Shown piece by piece: positions 55,521 through 64,000 of a stretch of DNA of 64,000 nt. A model generated the notes under the pieces. That model worked only from the letters and a program-made list of their open reading frames with translations, was not told where the DNA came from and ran no database searches. Position 1 is the stretch's first letter; each line of letters starts with the position of its first letter. Source of the stretch: Balanoglossus misakiensis (lineage: Eukaryota; Hemichordata); the NCBI GenBank assembly GCA_040954595.2, contig CM082596.2:9424001-9488000 (forward strand), given 5' to 3'. Both the position numbers and the translations under genes were made by a program.

Positions 55521-56294
55521 GAAAGACACGGTTTTAGCGAGTTTATCTTTCTCTCTGCTGAGCACTCCGTATTCAGACTTACCCAAGTGAACCGCGACAA
55601 AAAATTGGCCAAGTTTCCCTGCATGTTACTTATACCCGACAGATGAAATAAGCAGCGTAGATATTGAAATGAATTGGATTTATGAAATTGTTAAAAATTA
55701 CAATTATAATGTCGTTAAAAGTTCTCACAAAAAATAGAAATTGAAAAAAAGTGGTCTCGAACGAACATCAGTTGACACCCTCAGGTAAAACCTTTCCTGA
55801 ACCTTTTGCCATCACGATGTGTGCTCGAAAAAGTCGGAAATTTTCCGCACTATATTGCAGCATAACTCCAATGATCTTATTTGCGCCGCAGCGGTGCAAA
55901 TACGAGTTCCCTGCACCGCAGCGTTGCGAATAAGATTTCCCTCCCCAACAACGATCTGACCGTTCTTTATTTACTCCTCGGCGACATAAAACGTTTTATT
56001 ACGGCCTAAATAAGGACTTTTTTCGCTCTTTGGTTGGTCATGCGGACGGAAAGACAGGGTTTTAGCGAGTTTATCTTTTTCTCTGCTGAGCACTCCGTTA
56101 TTCAGACTTGCCCAAGTGAACCGCGACAAAAAATGGCCAAGTTTCTCTGCATGTTTGTTATACCCGACAGATAAAAAACGCAGCGTAGATATTGAAATGA
56201 ATTGGACTTATGAAAAAGATAAAAATTACAATGAAAATGTCGTTAAAAGTTCTCAAAAAAAAGAAATAGAAAAATAAAGTGGTCTCGAACCAAT
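55521..56294 (+). repeat. about 500-535-bp tandem repeat, right part
   Basis: Continuation of the array at 50716-51911. CAGCGTAGATATTGAA occurs at 55653 and 56181 (528 bp). It ends after GGTCTCGAACCAA, where the ankyrin gene region starts abruptly. Confidence 0.88.
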
Positions 56295-56309
56295 TCATTA
56301 CTTACAGTT

Positions 56310-56378
56310 CCAATAACAATCTGACATGGCCTTCATCACCATCCCTTGCTGCATAATGCAAAGGAGTGTCTCCATCCT
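56310..56378 (-). pseudogene. truncated ankyrin exon at the tandem-repeat junction
   Basis: Begins like its neighbours (DGDTPLHYAARDGDEGHVRL) but is cut after LLLE. It is followed at once by CTGTAAGTAATGAA, the reverse complement of the acceptor-side sequence on its other flank, and then by the 500-bp tandem repeat. The inverted copy happens to create a donor-like GTAAGT. Confidence 0.65.
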
Positions 56379-59300
56379 GTAAGTAATGAAGGAGGAGCAT
56401 GAGAATAATGTCACAAAAATTGAAATCTAATGTGAAATTTCCTTAAACAAACAAACAAACAAACAAACAAACAAACAAATAAATGAATAAATATATCCGC
56501 ATTGATAGAATAAACCTGCTGAAGTCAGGTTGGTATTTACCTTGTTTTGTATGTTAGCATCAGCTTTGTGTTCCAATAACAATCTGACAAGGCCTTCACC
56601 ACCATCCCTCCTTGCTGCATAATGCAAAGGAGTGTCTCCATCCTGTAAGTAATGAAGGAGGAGCATGAGAATAATGTCACAAAATTGAAATGTAATGTGA
56701 AATTTCCTTAACCAAACAAACAAACAAACAAACAAATAGACAAATACACAATAAAATGAATAAATATATCCGCATTGATAGAATTAACCTGCAGAAGTCA
56801 AGTTGGTATTTACCTCGTTTTGTATGGTCACATCAGCTTTGTGTTCCAATAACAATCTGACAAGGCCTTCACCACCATCCCTCCTTGCCGCATAATGCAA
56901 AGGGGTGTCTCCTGTCTGTAAGTAATGAAGGAGGAGCATGAGAATAATGTCACAAAATTGAAATGTAATGTGAAATTTCCTTAACCAAACAAACAAACAA
57001 ACAAATAGACAAATACACAATAAAATGAATAAATATATCCGCATTGATAGAATTAACCTGCAGAAGTCAAGTTGGTATTTACCTCGTTTTGTATGGTCAC
57101 ATCAGCTTTGTGTTCCAATAACAATCTGACAAGGCCTTCACCACCATCCCTCCTTGCCGCATAATGCAAAGGGGTGTCTCCTGTCTGTAAGTAATGAAGG
57201 AGGAGCATGAGAATAATGTCACAAAATTGAAATGTAATGTGAAATTTCCTTAAAAAAACAAACAAACTAACAAACAAACAAACAAATAGACAAAGACACA
57301 AACAAATGAATAAATATATCCGCATTGATAGAATTAACCTGCAGAAGTCATGTTGGTATTTACCTTGTTTGGTATGGTCACATCAGCTTTGTGTTCCAAT
57401 AACAATCTGACAAGGCCTTCACCACGACACCCTCTTACTGCATAATGCAAAGGGGTGTCGCCATTCTGTAAGTAATGAAGGAGGAGCATGATGAGAATGT
57501 CAAGAAAAATGAAATGTAACATGAGGTTATTTTGTTAAAATGAACGATCGAACAAACACACAAACGACAAATAATCGCAAACTCCCTTGTGGATAATATT
57601 AACCAACAGTAAATGGCATTTGAACAGAAACAGTATCGACTCTACACACAAGATGTGTAATTCAGTTTTATACATGCATTTTAACGAGCTAAAAGAATTC
57701 TGACAAAATATCTGCCAGTTGATACAGAAAGAAAAGTTACTATAAATAATTCACAAACAAACTCAAATTTGACAACTTGCAAAACAGATAACATTACGGA
57801 TAACCAATACACCAATTTTAAACTGAACTTTATTTATGATTTTCTATCAAAAAACTGACAGTGATGTGATGTTAGTGAACATTTCCTGAATGGGACCAAT
57901 TTATTTTTGCAACCTGCACAATATAGAAGAAGATTTAGCAAACAACTACAGTGACATTTAGTAGAATTGTCAGAAGAATTTTGAATAATCACATCTCATC
58001 TCCAATATGATGACAAATTTGAGATATGTGGAGATTTATGTGGAAACAGTTCAAACATCTGAGCTAACCAAACTATGTATATTTCCTGTAGGAGGGCATC
58101 AGACTGTTCTCAGCACAAAGTAGCCAAGCTGTGCAGACTGAACGATGTCGATCAAAGGGGAAATAACAGAGAAATTGTATGTGACAAGGGATAAATCAAT
58201 CATCATTAAAATAAATTTCTACTGAGTGGTCCAACAATATCAGGTAGAGTTGTGCAATGGTGTCACTAGTTATTTGTAGAAATAGTGTTTAAATAAAAAA
58301 ACTTGAACTTCACCAAAAAAAATCCATCTGAAGAAAGTTAACACTGATTCCCTTTCTCCATCGCACTGCATCAAAAAGTCTAATAACCAAAGAAAGACTT
58401 CAGTGGACACTGTGGCCAATGGGAATGTGTGGCAAACAAAATTAAATGCAATGAATGCAGTCATTCTTTTCATGTAATATAAAGAACAAACAAAATTATC
58501 AAAACTCTTCATAAGAGATAACATTGGAAGCCACAGTAGCACTAACTTTCAAGGACATTTGTGTAACCATTCCAGCCGTGCCCCACACTAAAACAGAACA
58601 GATTGGACCAGTCACACTTCCCTTAATCCTATTGTTCCCAATGTTTGTCTCATCAATATATCTATTGCATGCTTTTAGCGCCTTCTCTCAGGTTCTGGAA
58701 CCTGGTTGGTTAAAACTGGCTGTTCTGGCCATCTTGATCACCCCTTTGAAATGATTGGGTAAGTGACAGACAGTGATGAGAAGCTGAGGAGTGGAGCCGC
58801 ACAGACCTCATGTTTTATAAGCTTGAGCTATTTCCAAGAGAAAGAGCAATCCAAATGCTGCCGCTGTGTTGCTCAGAATGATGAAAAAAATCATCCGACT
58901 GAACAATTTAATGTTAAAATGTATTATATTTTATAAAGTTTATAAAAGGTAAATTGGGTTGGCACTGCGCTATTCGGCCTGAAGTACAAGCTAAAACTGG
59001 CCGACTCCTCTCGGCACCGTCAACAAGCACCCCTGCCCCCAGCACATCTCCAACTTGACATGTGTGATGTGACCATGGCTGCGCATCCGTCCTTTGGTCC
59101 TAAAAGTTGCCAAACAAACCCCAGTTTAAAACGGCCCCAATCAGAGCCGCAATGAAAACAAGTTCTTCTGGTAAAGTCTTACTCAAAATGTTGCTATGAC
59201 TATAATTCTGACACAAAACTGAGCATGAGTGTGGACTGATTGCATAAAAATATTTTGAAAGTACTTCCTGTAAAAAAGGGAGGAGGCTCCACAAACCAGA

Positions 59301-61547
59301 CTATTTTTGTTTATGTACATGATGTACTTGTGCGAGGGTTGTCAACTTGATAGCCATTCTCAAGATTTACAATCGTTATAAGAGTGTACGTATACAAGAA
59401 AAGTAAACTCCTGAATATTAAAGGGACAAAGTCTCTCTCTCTCTCGCTTCCCTTTTCCCATTAATTATGTTTGATACAAGACACTGTTTATGTTATTCTA
59501 CATGTGTATATAGTGAATCAACGTTCGACCACACACAAATATGCAAAGGAGAATTTATTAATAAGCCATACCCACCAAAATCTTATCAGATGTAGAACTT
59601 ATCATAACAATGCTACATACACAATTTCATATCATTGGATTCAATTTCTCTCAAGATATGAGTGGAACAAAATCTGTCTACAGAAGGACAGACAGAAATC
59701 GCTGTGCCAATAATGAGATTATTATTTAAACCACAAAAGATTGACGATAAACAATGCAATAAACAACAATATCCTTATGTTCAACAAGACAGTTTTTGGC
59801 AGATGCTGGAGACAATCCCCCTTTCTCATAACTCCAAATTGCTCACAGTGGAGATCAAATGTCTCAGATATAGGAGAGACAATCACATCACCATAATGAA
59901 TCAATACTTGCCTGTGTCTGGACAACACCTGGCCGAGAGGAAGTAGTTTTGATTCAAAGGACAATGATAAATTATATGGCACCTCCTTATGATGAATTGT
60001 ATTAGGTACCAGACAGGAGTTGGCAGATGCTGGAGGCCGACAGACAATCACCCTATCTGATACTTTCTGTGATAGGATCGGCATGGACTGTCATCAGTCT
60101 GTCTGTACAACACCTGACCAATGGAGGGAGTAGTTTTGATTCAAAGGGCAATGGACAAATATATACATTGTATCCCAGACACAATTTACTAAGAAAACTA
60201 CAGAGGAAATGGCACTATTGAGAAAGCTCATACTTTTAGAATTTACCTGCAGAAGTCAGGTGGGTATTTACCTTGTTTTGTATGGTTACATCAGCTTTGT
60301 GTTCCAATAACAATCTGACACGGCCTTCACCAACATCCCTCCTTGCTGCAGAGTGCAAAGGGGTGTCTCCCCACTGTAAGTAATGAAGGAGGAGCATGAG
60401 AACAATGTCACAAAAATTAAACGTAATGTGTAATTTTCCTTAAACAAAAAACAAACAAACAAACAGACAAAAAATAAATGAATAAATCATTCCATACTGA
60501 TAGATTACCCTGCAGAAGTCAAGTTGGTATTTACCTGGGTTTGTATGGTAACATCAGCTTTGTGTTCCAATAACAATCTGACACAGCCTTCACCACCAAA
60601 CTCTGCTGCATCATTCAAAGGGGTGACTCCATCCTGTAAGTAATGAAGGAGAAGCATGGGAACAATGTCACAAAAATTGAAATGTAATATGAGGTTTCTT
60701 TAAACAAACAAACAAACCTACAAATAAATAAACAAATATCAAAAGTATCAGCCATATTGCAAAAAAACAACCAAGAATGGCATACTGACTGATTTGAAAG
60801 GATAATCCACAGTCCTTCTACACACAAAATGAAAATTGCCGACTGTTAAAATGAATACAGATCAAAGAATGACGGTGAAGAATCTCAATTGATTCTAACA
60901 GCGAGGAAAACGCTTTGACTGGTCATATAGCTTTTAACATTGGATGTTTTAGACTCCATAGCTTAACTAAGGATGGAGGGGATCTGGAAGATTTAAAAAA
61001 AGATTGCCAGCAAAATTTCAGAGATGGCTTGAAAAAAAATAAAAATTTGTTAACTTTGGTGAAACACAAAAAAATCCATCAAAATTTACTTTCTGGAACA
61101 TATTTAATCATTCGGAACAAATGTGTCAAATACACTATGGTTCAACATCTTTGGCTAAATTGTAAAGATTGTTAAATTTAGAGTGCAATGTGTCCCACTG
61201 TCCTTCCTATGGCTGGATCCCAAGGGTATCATGGTTAGTAAAACTAAATCAGTATGGGTAATACTTTTTGGCCTTTCCCTCTTCTTGTTCAGGGTTAGCT
61301 TGTTTCTTCCCATTGAATTTGGATCATACAAAGTAATTTTGGATGAAAATAAGAGTGTTGTAATTAGGTCTTTTTCAAAGGCATTTTTTTTGTTATCCAA
61401 TTGTGTGGCCACGTTATCCATAATTAAGTGATAAGTCAGTTCACATACCTCATCCTTCGCATTGACATCTGCACCATGGCTAATCAACACCCTGACAGCA
61501 TCCAATTTACCTTTGAAGGACGCTGCATGCAATGCTGTGGAATCATT
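56310..61547 (-). CDS. ankyrin-repeat protein gene, at least 8 exons in window (partial)
   Basis: Each exon encodes one ankyrin repeat and is phase 0 at both ends: 61449-61547, 60535-60633, 60272-60373, 57364-57465, 57083-57184, 56814-56915, 56541-56642 and the truncated 56310-56378. Acceptors are mostly CATTACTTACAG and donors GTAAATACC. Repeats read DGDTPLHYAARRDGGEGLV then RLLLEHKADVTIQN; several are 34 residues, one more than the canonical 33. The first (NDSTALHAASFKGKLDAVRV) is canonical. Ankyrin stacks bind protein partners; no other domain is visible, so the partner and location are unknown. Start and end of the gene are not identified. The four 3'-proximal full exons and their introns are recent 269-281-bp tandem copies. 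Confidence 0.75.
56541..56642 (-). CDS. ankyrin exon
   Basis: 102 bp, DGDTPLHYAARRDGGEG...ADANIQNK. Offset 273 bp from the next copy. Confidence 0.83.
56814..56915 (-). CDS. ankyrin exon, tandem copy
   Basis: 102 bp, TGDTPLHYAARRDGGEG...TIQNE, the same product as the exon at 57083. Donor GAG|GTAAAT. Confidence 0.83.
57083..57184 (-). CDS. ankyrin exon, tandem copy
   Basis: 102 bp, TGDTPLHYAARRDGGEG...TIQNE. Near-identical with its intron to 56814-56915 at an offset of 269 bp. Confidence 0.83.
57364..57465 (-). CDS. ankyrin exon
   Basis: 102 bp, 34 residues: NGDTPLHYAVRGCRGEG then LVRLLLEHKADVTIPNK. Donor AAG|GTAAAT. Confidence 0.83.
57540..60240. other. long intron between ankyrin exons
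   Basis: No exon found in about 2.7 kb. It contains a (CT)n tract at about 59430, a diverged dispersed-repeat piece near 59560-59700 and the tandem duplication at 59797-60165. Short frames here have no domain. Confidence 0.45.
59797..60165 (+). repeat. 222-bp tandem duplication, 2 diverged units
   Basis: TGGCAGATGCTGGAG recurs at about 59797 and 60021, and CAACACCTG-CC-A followed by AGTAGTTTTGATTCAAAG recurs near 59925 and 60109. The copies differ by substitutions and small indels. Confidence 0.7.
60272..60373 (-). CDS. ankyrin exon
   Basis: 102 bp, 34 residues, starts WGDTPLHSAARRDVGEG. Acceptor ATTACTTACAG, donor AAG|GTAAAT. Confidence 0.82.
60535..60633 (-). CDS. ankyrin exon
   Basis: 99 bp, acceptor ATTACTTACAG, donor CAG|GTAAAT. 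Encodes DGVTPLNDAAEFGGEGCVRL then LLEHKADVTIQTQ; the usual LHYAA is LNDAA. Confidence 0.82.
60650..61440. other. intron between first two ankyrin exons seen
   Basis: Non-coding; AAACAAAC tract near 60705 and A-rich sequence near 61000-61080. The plus-strand frame at 60915-61175 has no recognisable domain. Confidence 0.4.
61449..61547 (-). CDS. ankyrin exon, most upstream seen
   Basis: 99 bp, acceptor TTTATTCCAG, donor GAG|GTATGT. Encodes NDSTALHAASFKGKLDAVRV and LISHGADVNAKDE, a textbook 33-residue ankyrin repeat. Confidence 0.85.
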
Positions 61548-61807
61548 CTGGAATAAAGACGTTTAATGTTGGAATAAAAATGACATCACAAATCTGATAC
61601 TTGCAATGTGAGTCAACTGCTTGATCTTTTGATGAAGAAACTCTAGGAATTTCATCACAATGAGCTTCAGTCACTATTGTAATAATGGTTTTGATTACGA
61701 TGGTGTGTTATTTCAGTAATAGACTGATATAGATTTGAATCTGAAAGATCATAATAATGGTATTTTCTAAGGTTGAGTGACAATTCTCTATGACCAAAAC
61801 ACATGTA

Positions 61808-61985
61808 CAGTAAAACCCGTCTAATCCGAACACCAAAGGGACAGAAGAAATTGTTCAGTTTACAGACGTTTCCGGTTTGTAAAGGTTCTTTTAACACGTG
61901 GTTCTATGTCAAGGGGACAGGAAAATGTGTTCATTATAGACAGTTTTCCAGATACGGCATGTTCCATTTCGACAGGTTTTTACTG
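61808..61985. mobile_element. pogo/Tigger-like MITE, about 178 bp
   Basis: Begins CAGTAAAACCCGTCTAATCC and ends GACAGGTTTTTACTG, imperfect inverted repeats of the type seen in pogo/Tigger elements. TA precedes the left end; the right flank is CA, so the TA duplication is decayed or wrong. Internal TAATCCGAACACCAAAGGGA is typical of this group. No coding capacity. Confidence 0.6.
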
Positions 61986-62242
61986 CATGTGGTTGAACCA
62001 CATTGAACCAAACTGTAGACTGATACCATGTTCACACTAGGTAAAACTGGAACTGTTGATGAAAAAGTCCGCGCTGAATTGAGATTATTTATATTTGTGG
62101 GCTAGTGTAGGTCTGTTTTTGCACAATCTAAATGTGGTGTTGTGTGCAGTTTCATTGTATTGCAAAGTTGTGGCGTAATAATTGTACCATGTTTGTTAAT
62201 ATGTTGAACTCTAATGTAACTTGAGTCACGAACGATTGCGAC

Positions 62243-63364
62243 ATGCATGTACTGAAATGTCGCCATCTCAGAAAAGAACTGCATCGCCACTTCTTGTATT
62301 GGTTCTCTCTTGCGTGTCTAATAAAACCTTCGTCGCGAGAACGTTACATTATCCACATTACCGGCAGACAAAATAAGTGTAAACGTCCTCCAAAAATAAA
62401 CGGGAAACCCGTTTTACTAAGAGGTGTATCCGATCTGCACCATCGATTTATTGCAGTTTGAATGAATGATGTTACCAGAAATTGCAATATTCAGCGTGGC
62501 AGTTTCTTGTCAGATATGGACCTAACAGACTTCAATGAATCACTAATACAAGCCGAAGTAAACATGGCGCCCTTTTGTGACCCAACGCTTCTTTGAATAC
62601 CACTTATCCTAAACCAGTTATATCTTGTGGGTTTTACATTACAGGTGAACCAGTGTCGAATACACCTGGGTATACAGACCATGTTAGCTCTGATGTTACT
62701 GACACCAGTTATTCAAAAATGTCAACAGATGTCACAGAAGATACTGGCGTTGATGCTAAATCTGAAACTAGAATGACTGAAACAGAATCCTCGTTAGAGT
62801 TAACCGTAATGCAGCGATACGAAACGACAGATAACGAAGTTCTGACAGACATCCCTGATTACAAGGGCACTGAGAGCGTGTCTGGTTTCATCTTGAAGGA
62901 AAACCCTACTATAACGGCTACAACTGTAGTGCATGGGGGGGGGGGGATTTTGGCGCTATATAAACTTTGTTGATTGATTGATTGATGGGACTGAACCAGA
63001 CGTTGAGGGAGCCCACACTGATTCTGTCTCCATATCAACAGATACAATCGACGCCAGCATCTTCTCTCCTCATACTGCATGTAAAGGTCCACTGTGCCAA
63101 CATTTCCCAAGCATTAGTGTTGTCGATGGCGATTCGAAAGTGCCCCGCTGTAAGTATAGGCCCACTGTGCTTCACAATCACAATTGTAGAAACAAAACAC
63201 AATCAAATAATATAAAATGAGACTGGGCGGCCTTAATATTTTTGAAACACCTGCATGATATCACTTCTTTATTTTGCCAGAGGTCCGTGCATCTTTCTTT
63301 CACGGTTTTGTCTTCTGGCTGCATTTATGGTTGTCTGTGCTAGGCCACGCTGTGCTGCTGATGT

Positions 63365-63433
<69 letters not shown>

Positions 63434-63813
63434 TTTTTGATTGGCCATGTACCAGTCAATGGTAAAATATATTTGCCTAGTGATTTTATTGAATATATAG
63501 ATGGTTATGCTCGCAAATATATAATTCTGTATTTCATAAGTAACCTGAATGGATCCTGCCAACGTCACAAGTAACCCGAATGAATCCTGCCCACGCCTAT
63601 AGCCCAAGGCCTCATATTCTGCACTTTAAGCTTTTTTGCTATCAATATTTTTTCTTGACAGGTGACGAACTCGGTAACAATGGCAACACTTTCATGGTTC
63701 TAGTCCTATGCTTTATCGCTGCATATCTGGCTGTGCATATTGTGTTGGTCCTCGGGATTTCGCGTTTTGTAAGAAACCTAGACCCTGCTCCGAAGTTGCA
63801 AAATGACACATAG
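62243..63813 (+). CDS. small single-pass membrane protein, 3 exons, disrupted
   Basis: Exons 62243-62423 (start uncertain), 62645-63149 and 63662-63813 (TAG), joined in phase 1 at both introns. Exon 2 encodes a Ser/Thr/Glu-rich stretch (EPVSNTPGYTDHVSSDVTDT and more), which looks like a heavily O-glycosylated ectodomain. Exon 3 encodes GNNGNT, a hydrophobic helix of about 23 residues (FMVLVLCFIAAYLAVHIVLV) and a short basic tail (ISRFVRNLDPAPKLQNDT). Exon 2 carries a 52-bp insertion that shifts the frame. Exon 1 is the weak part: the frame that joins in phase 1 starts MHVLKCRHLRKELHR, while an overlapping frame starting MSPSQKRTASPLLVLVLSCV looks like a better signal peptide but stops before the donor. 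No homologue recognised. Confidence 0.55.
62645..63149 (+). CDS. membrane protein exon 2 (ectodomain), frame broken
   Basis: Acceptor TTTTACATTACAG, donor GCT|GTAAGT. The length of 505 bp is one base off for phase 1 to phase 1; removal of the 52 bp at 62938-62989 makes it fit (453 bp). The second half reads TEPDVEGAHTDSVSISTDTI and ends with a Cys/Pro-containing SPHTACKGPLCQHFP. Confidence 0.6.
62938..62989 (+). mobile_element. 52-bp insertion in a coding exon, retroelement-tail-like
   Basis: The inserted stretch is a G-run, ATTTTGGCGCTATATAAAC and (TTGA)n. It is flanked by ATGGG on both sides (62933-62937 and 62985-62989). GGCGCTATATAAA followed by a short-unit microsatellite is a common 3' end of LINE or SINE families. 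Its length (3n+1) breaks the frame. Confidence 0.5.
63365..63432 (+). repeat. (TG)n microsatellite, about 34 units
   Basis: Nearly pure TG dinucleotides with one TT interruption near 63380, in the intron before the terminal exon. The Cys-Val frames over it are artefacts. Confidence 0.98.
63662..63813 (+). CDS. membrane protein terminal exon
   Basis: Acceptor TTTTTTCTTGACAG; phase 1 matches the preceding donor and forms a Cys codon. One transmembrane segment and a cytoplasmic tail of about 18 residues end at TAG. Polyadenylation signals follow 144-150 bp later. Confidence 0.72.
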
Positions 63814-63956
63814 ATTACTGTTCTGGCTTTGAGCTTTATCCATGTTATTGACTCAATGATCGAATGCAAAATATTATTTATGATTGCTAGTTAGGTTTTT
63901 CTTACAGTAAGCGCAACACTGTCGCTTTATTACATTTAATAATTAAGATTAAGCTA

Positions 63957-63966
63957 AATAAATAAA
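63957..63966 (+). terminator. overlapping polyadenylation signals
   Basis: Two overlapping AATAAA hexamers (63957-63962 and 63961-63966) lie about 145 bp past the TAG of the membrane-protein gene, on the same strand. Confidence 0.65.
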
Positions 63967-64000
63967 GTCTGCATTTAAACCGTATTGGAATTGAATTGTA

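Larger units (their letters stand above)
56440..57310. repeat. (CAAA)n tracts in ankyrin introns
   Basis: Each intron between the tandem ankyrin exons carries an AAACAAACAAAC tract followed by AATGAATAAATATATCCGCATTGATAGAAT; one lies near 56445-56480, others near 56715, 56985 and 57255. Similar tracts occur near 60440 and 60700. Confidence 0.85.

Noticed and set aside
55113-55586. Whole 157-codon frame as one protein
   Set aside because: Its first part comes from the 500-bp tandem repeat, its middle is LINE reverse transcriptase and its end is read into the nested TIR element.
56427-57325. Cys-Leu-Phe-Val rich N-termini joined to ankyrin repeats
   Set aside because: Read-through of (CAAA)n intron tracts upstream of each exon; the acceptor CATTACTTACAG marks the true exon start.
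63255-63574. Cys-Val repeat frames
   Set aside because: Translation of the (TG)n microsatellite.

Overview
The window is metazoan genomic DNA. It has spliced genes with GT-AG introns, AT-rich intergenic DNA, several eukaryotic transposon classes and a very large tandem satellite. The mix (Helentron with an OTU protease, Tx1/L1-like LINE, ankyrin exon arrays, CpG-containing promoter DNA) fits a marine invertebrate, possibly a non-vertebrate deuterostome. The species cannot be fixed from sequence alone.

Layout. 1-8796: gene-poor DNA with degenerate dispersed repeats, short tandem repeats (50 bp x12, about 60 bp x3, 95 bp x2, 52 bp x2), a hairpin MITE and one or two doubtful small exons. 8797-22344: satellite array A, about 150 monomers of 90/91 bp, with higher-order repeats on its right. 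22345-27713: segment U1. 27714-33517: satellite array B, about 64 monomers. 33518-38883: segment U2, almost identical to U1. Array B plus U2 thus repeats the array-plus-U arrangement at an offset of about 11.17 kb. U carries a minus-strand gene for a protein with two OB-like segments. The second copy has all six exons, the first of them with an apparent 1-bp frameshift. The first copy has lost exon 1 and the promoter side to the satellite junction.

39320-43604: promoter-side and unassigned DNA. 43605-47317: a decayed Helentron on the minus strand (OTU protease with ten 21-aa repeats, DUF6570-like region, C-terminal Pif1 helicase, intact AP-type endonuclease) that has lost its Rep nuclease and helicase core. 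47709-48345: a 30-bp minisatellite. 48580-50700: dispersed repeats. 50716-56295: a tandem repeat with units of about 500-535 bp, interrupted by a 5'-truncated Tx1/L1-like LINE, which is itself interrupted by a 998-bp TIR element with a 3-bp target duplication.

56310-61547: a minus-strand ankyrin-repeat gene with one repeat per exon, several exons being recent tandem copies. 62243-63966: a plus-strand gene for a small single-pass membrane protein with a Ser/Thr-rich ectodomain, interrupted by a 52-bp insertion in its main exon, with polyadenylation signals at the window end.

The very long open frames in the satellite, open on both strands, most likely follow from a stop-free 90-bp monomer. 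They are not annotated as proteins. Splice models were built by eye from splice signals and phase agreement; transcript data would settle them.
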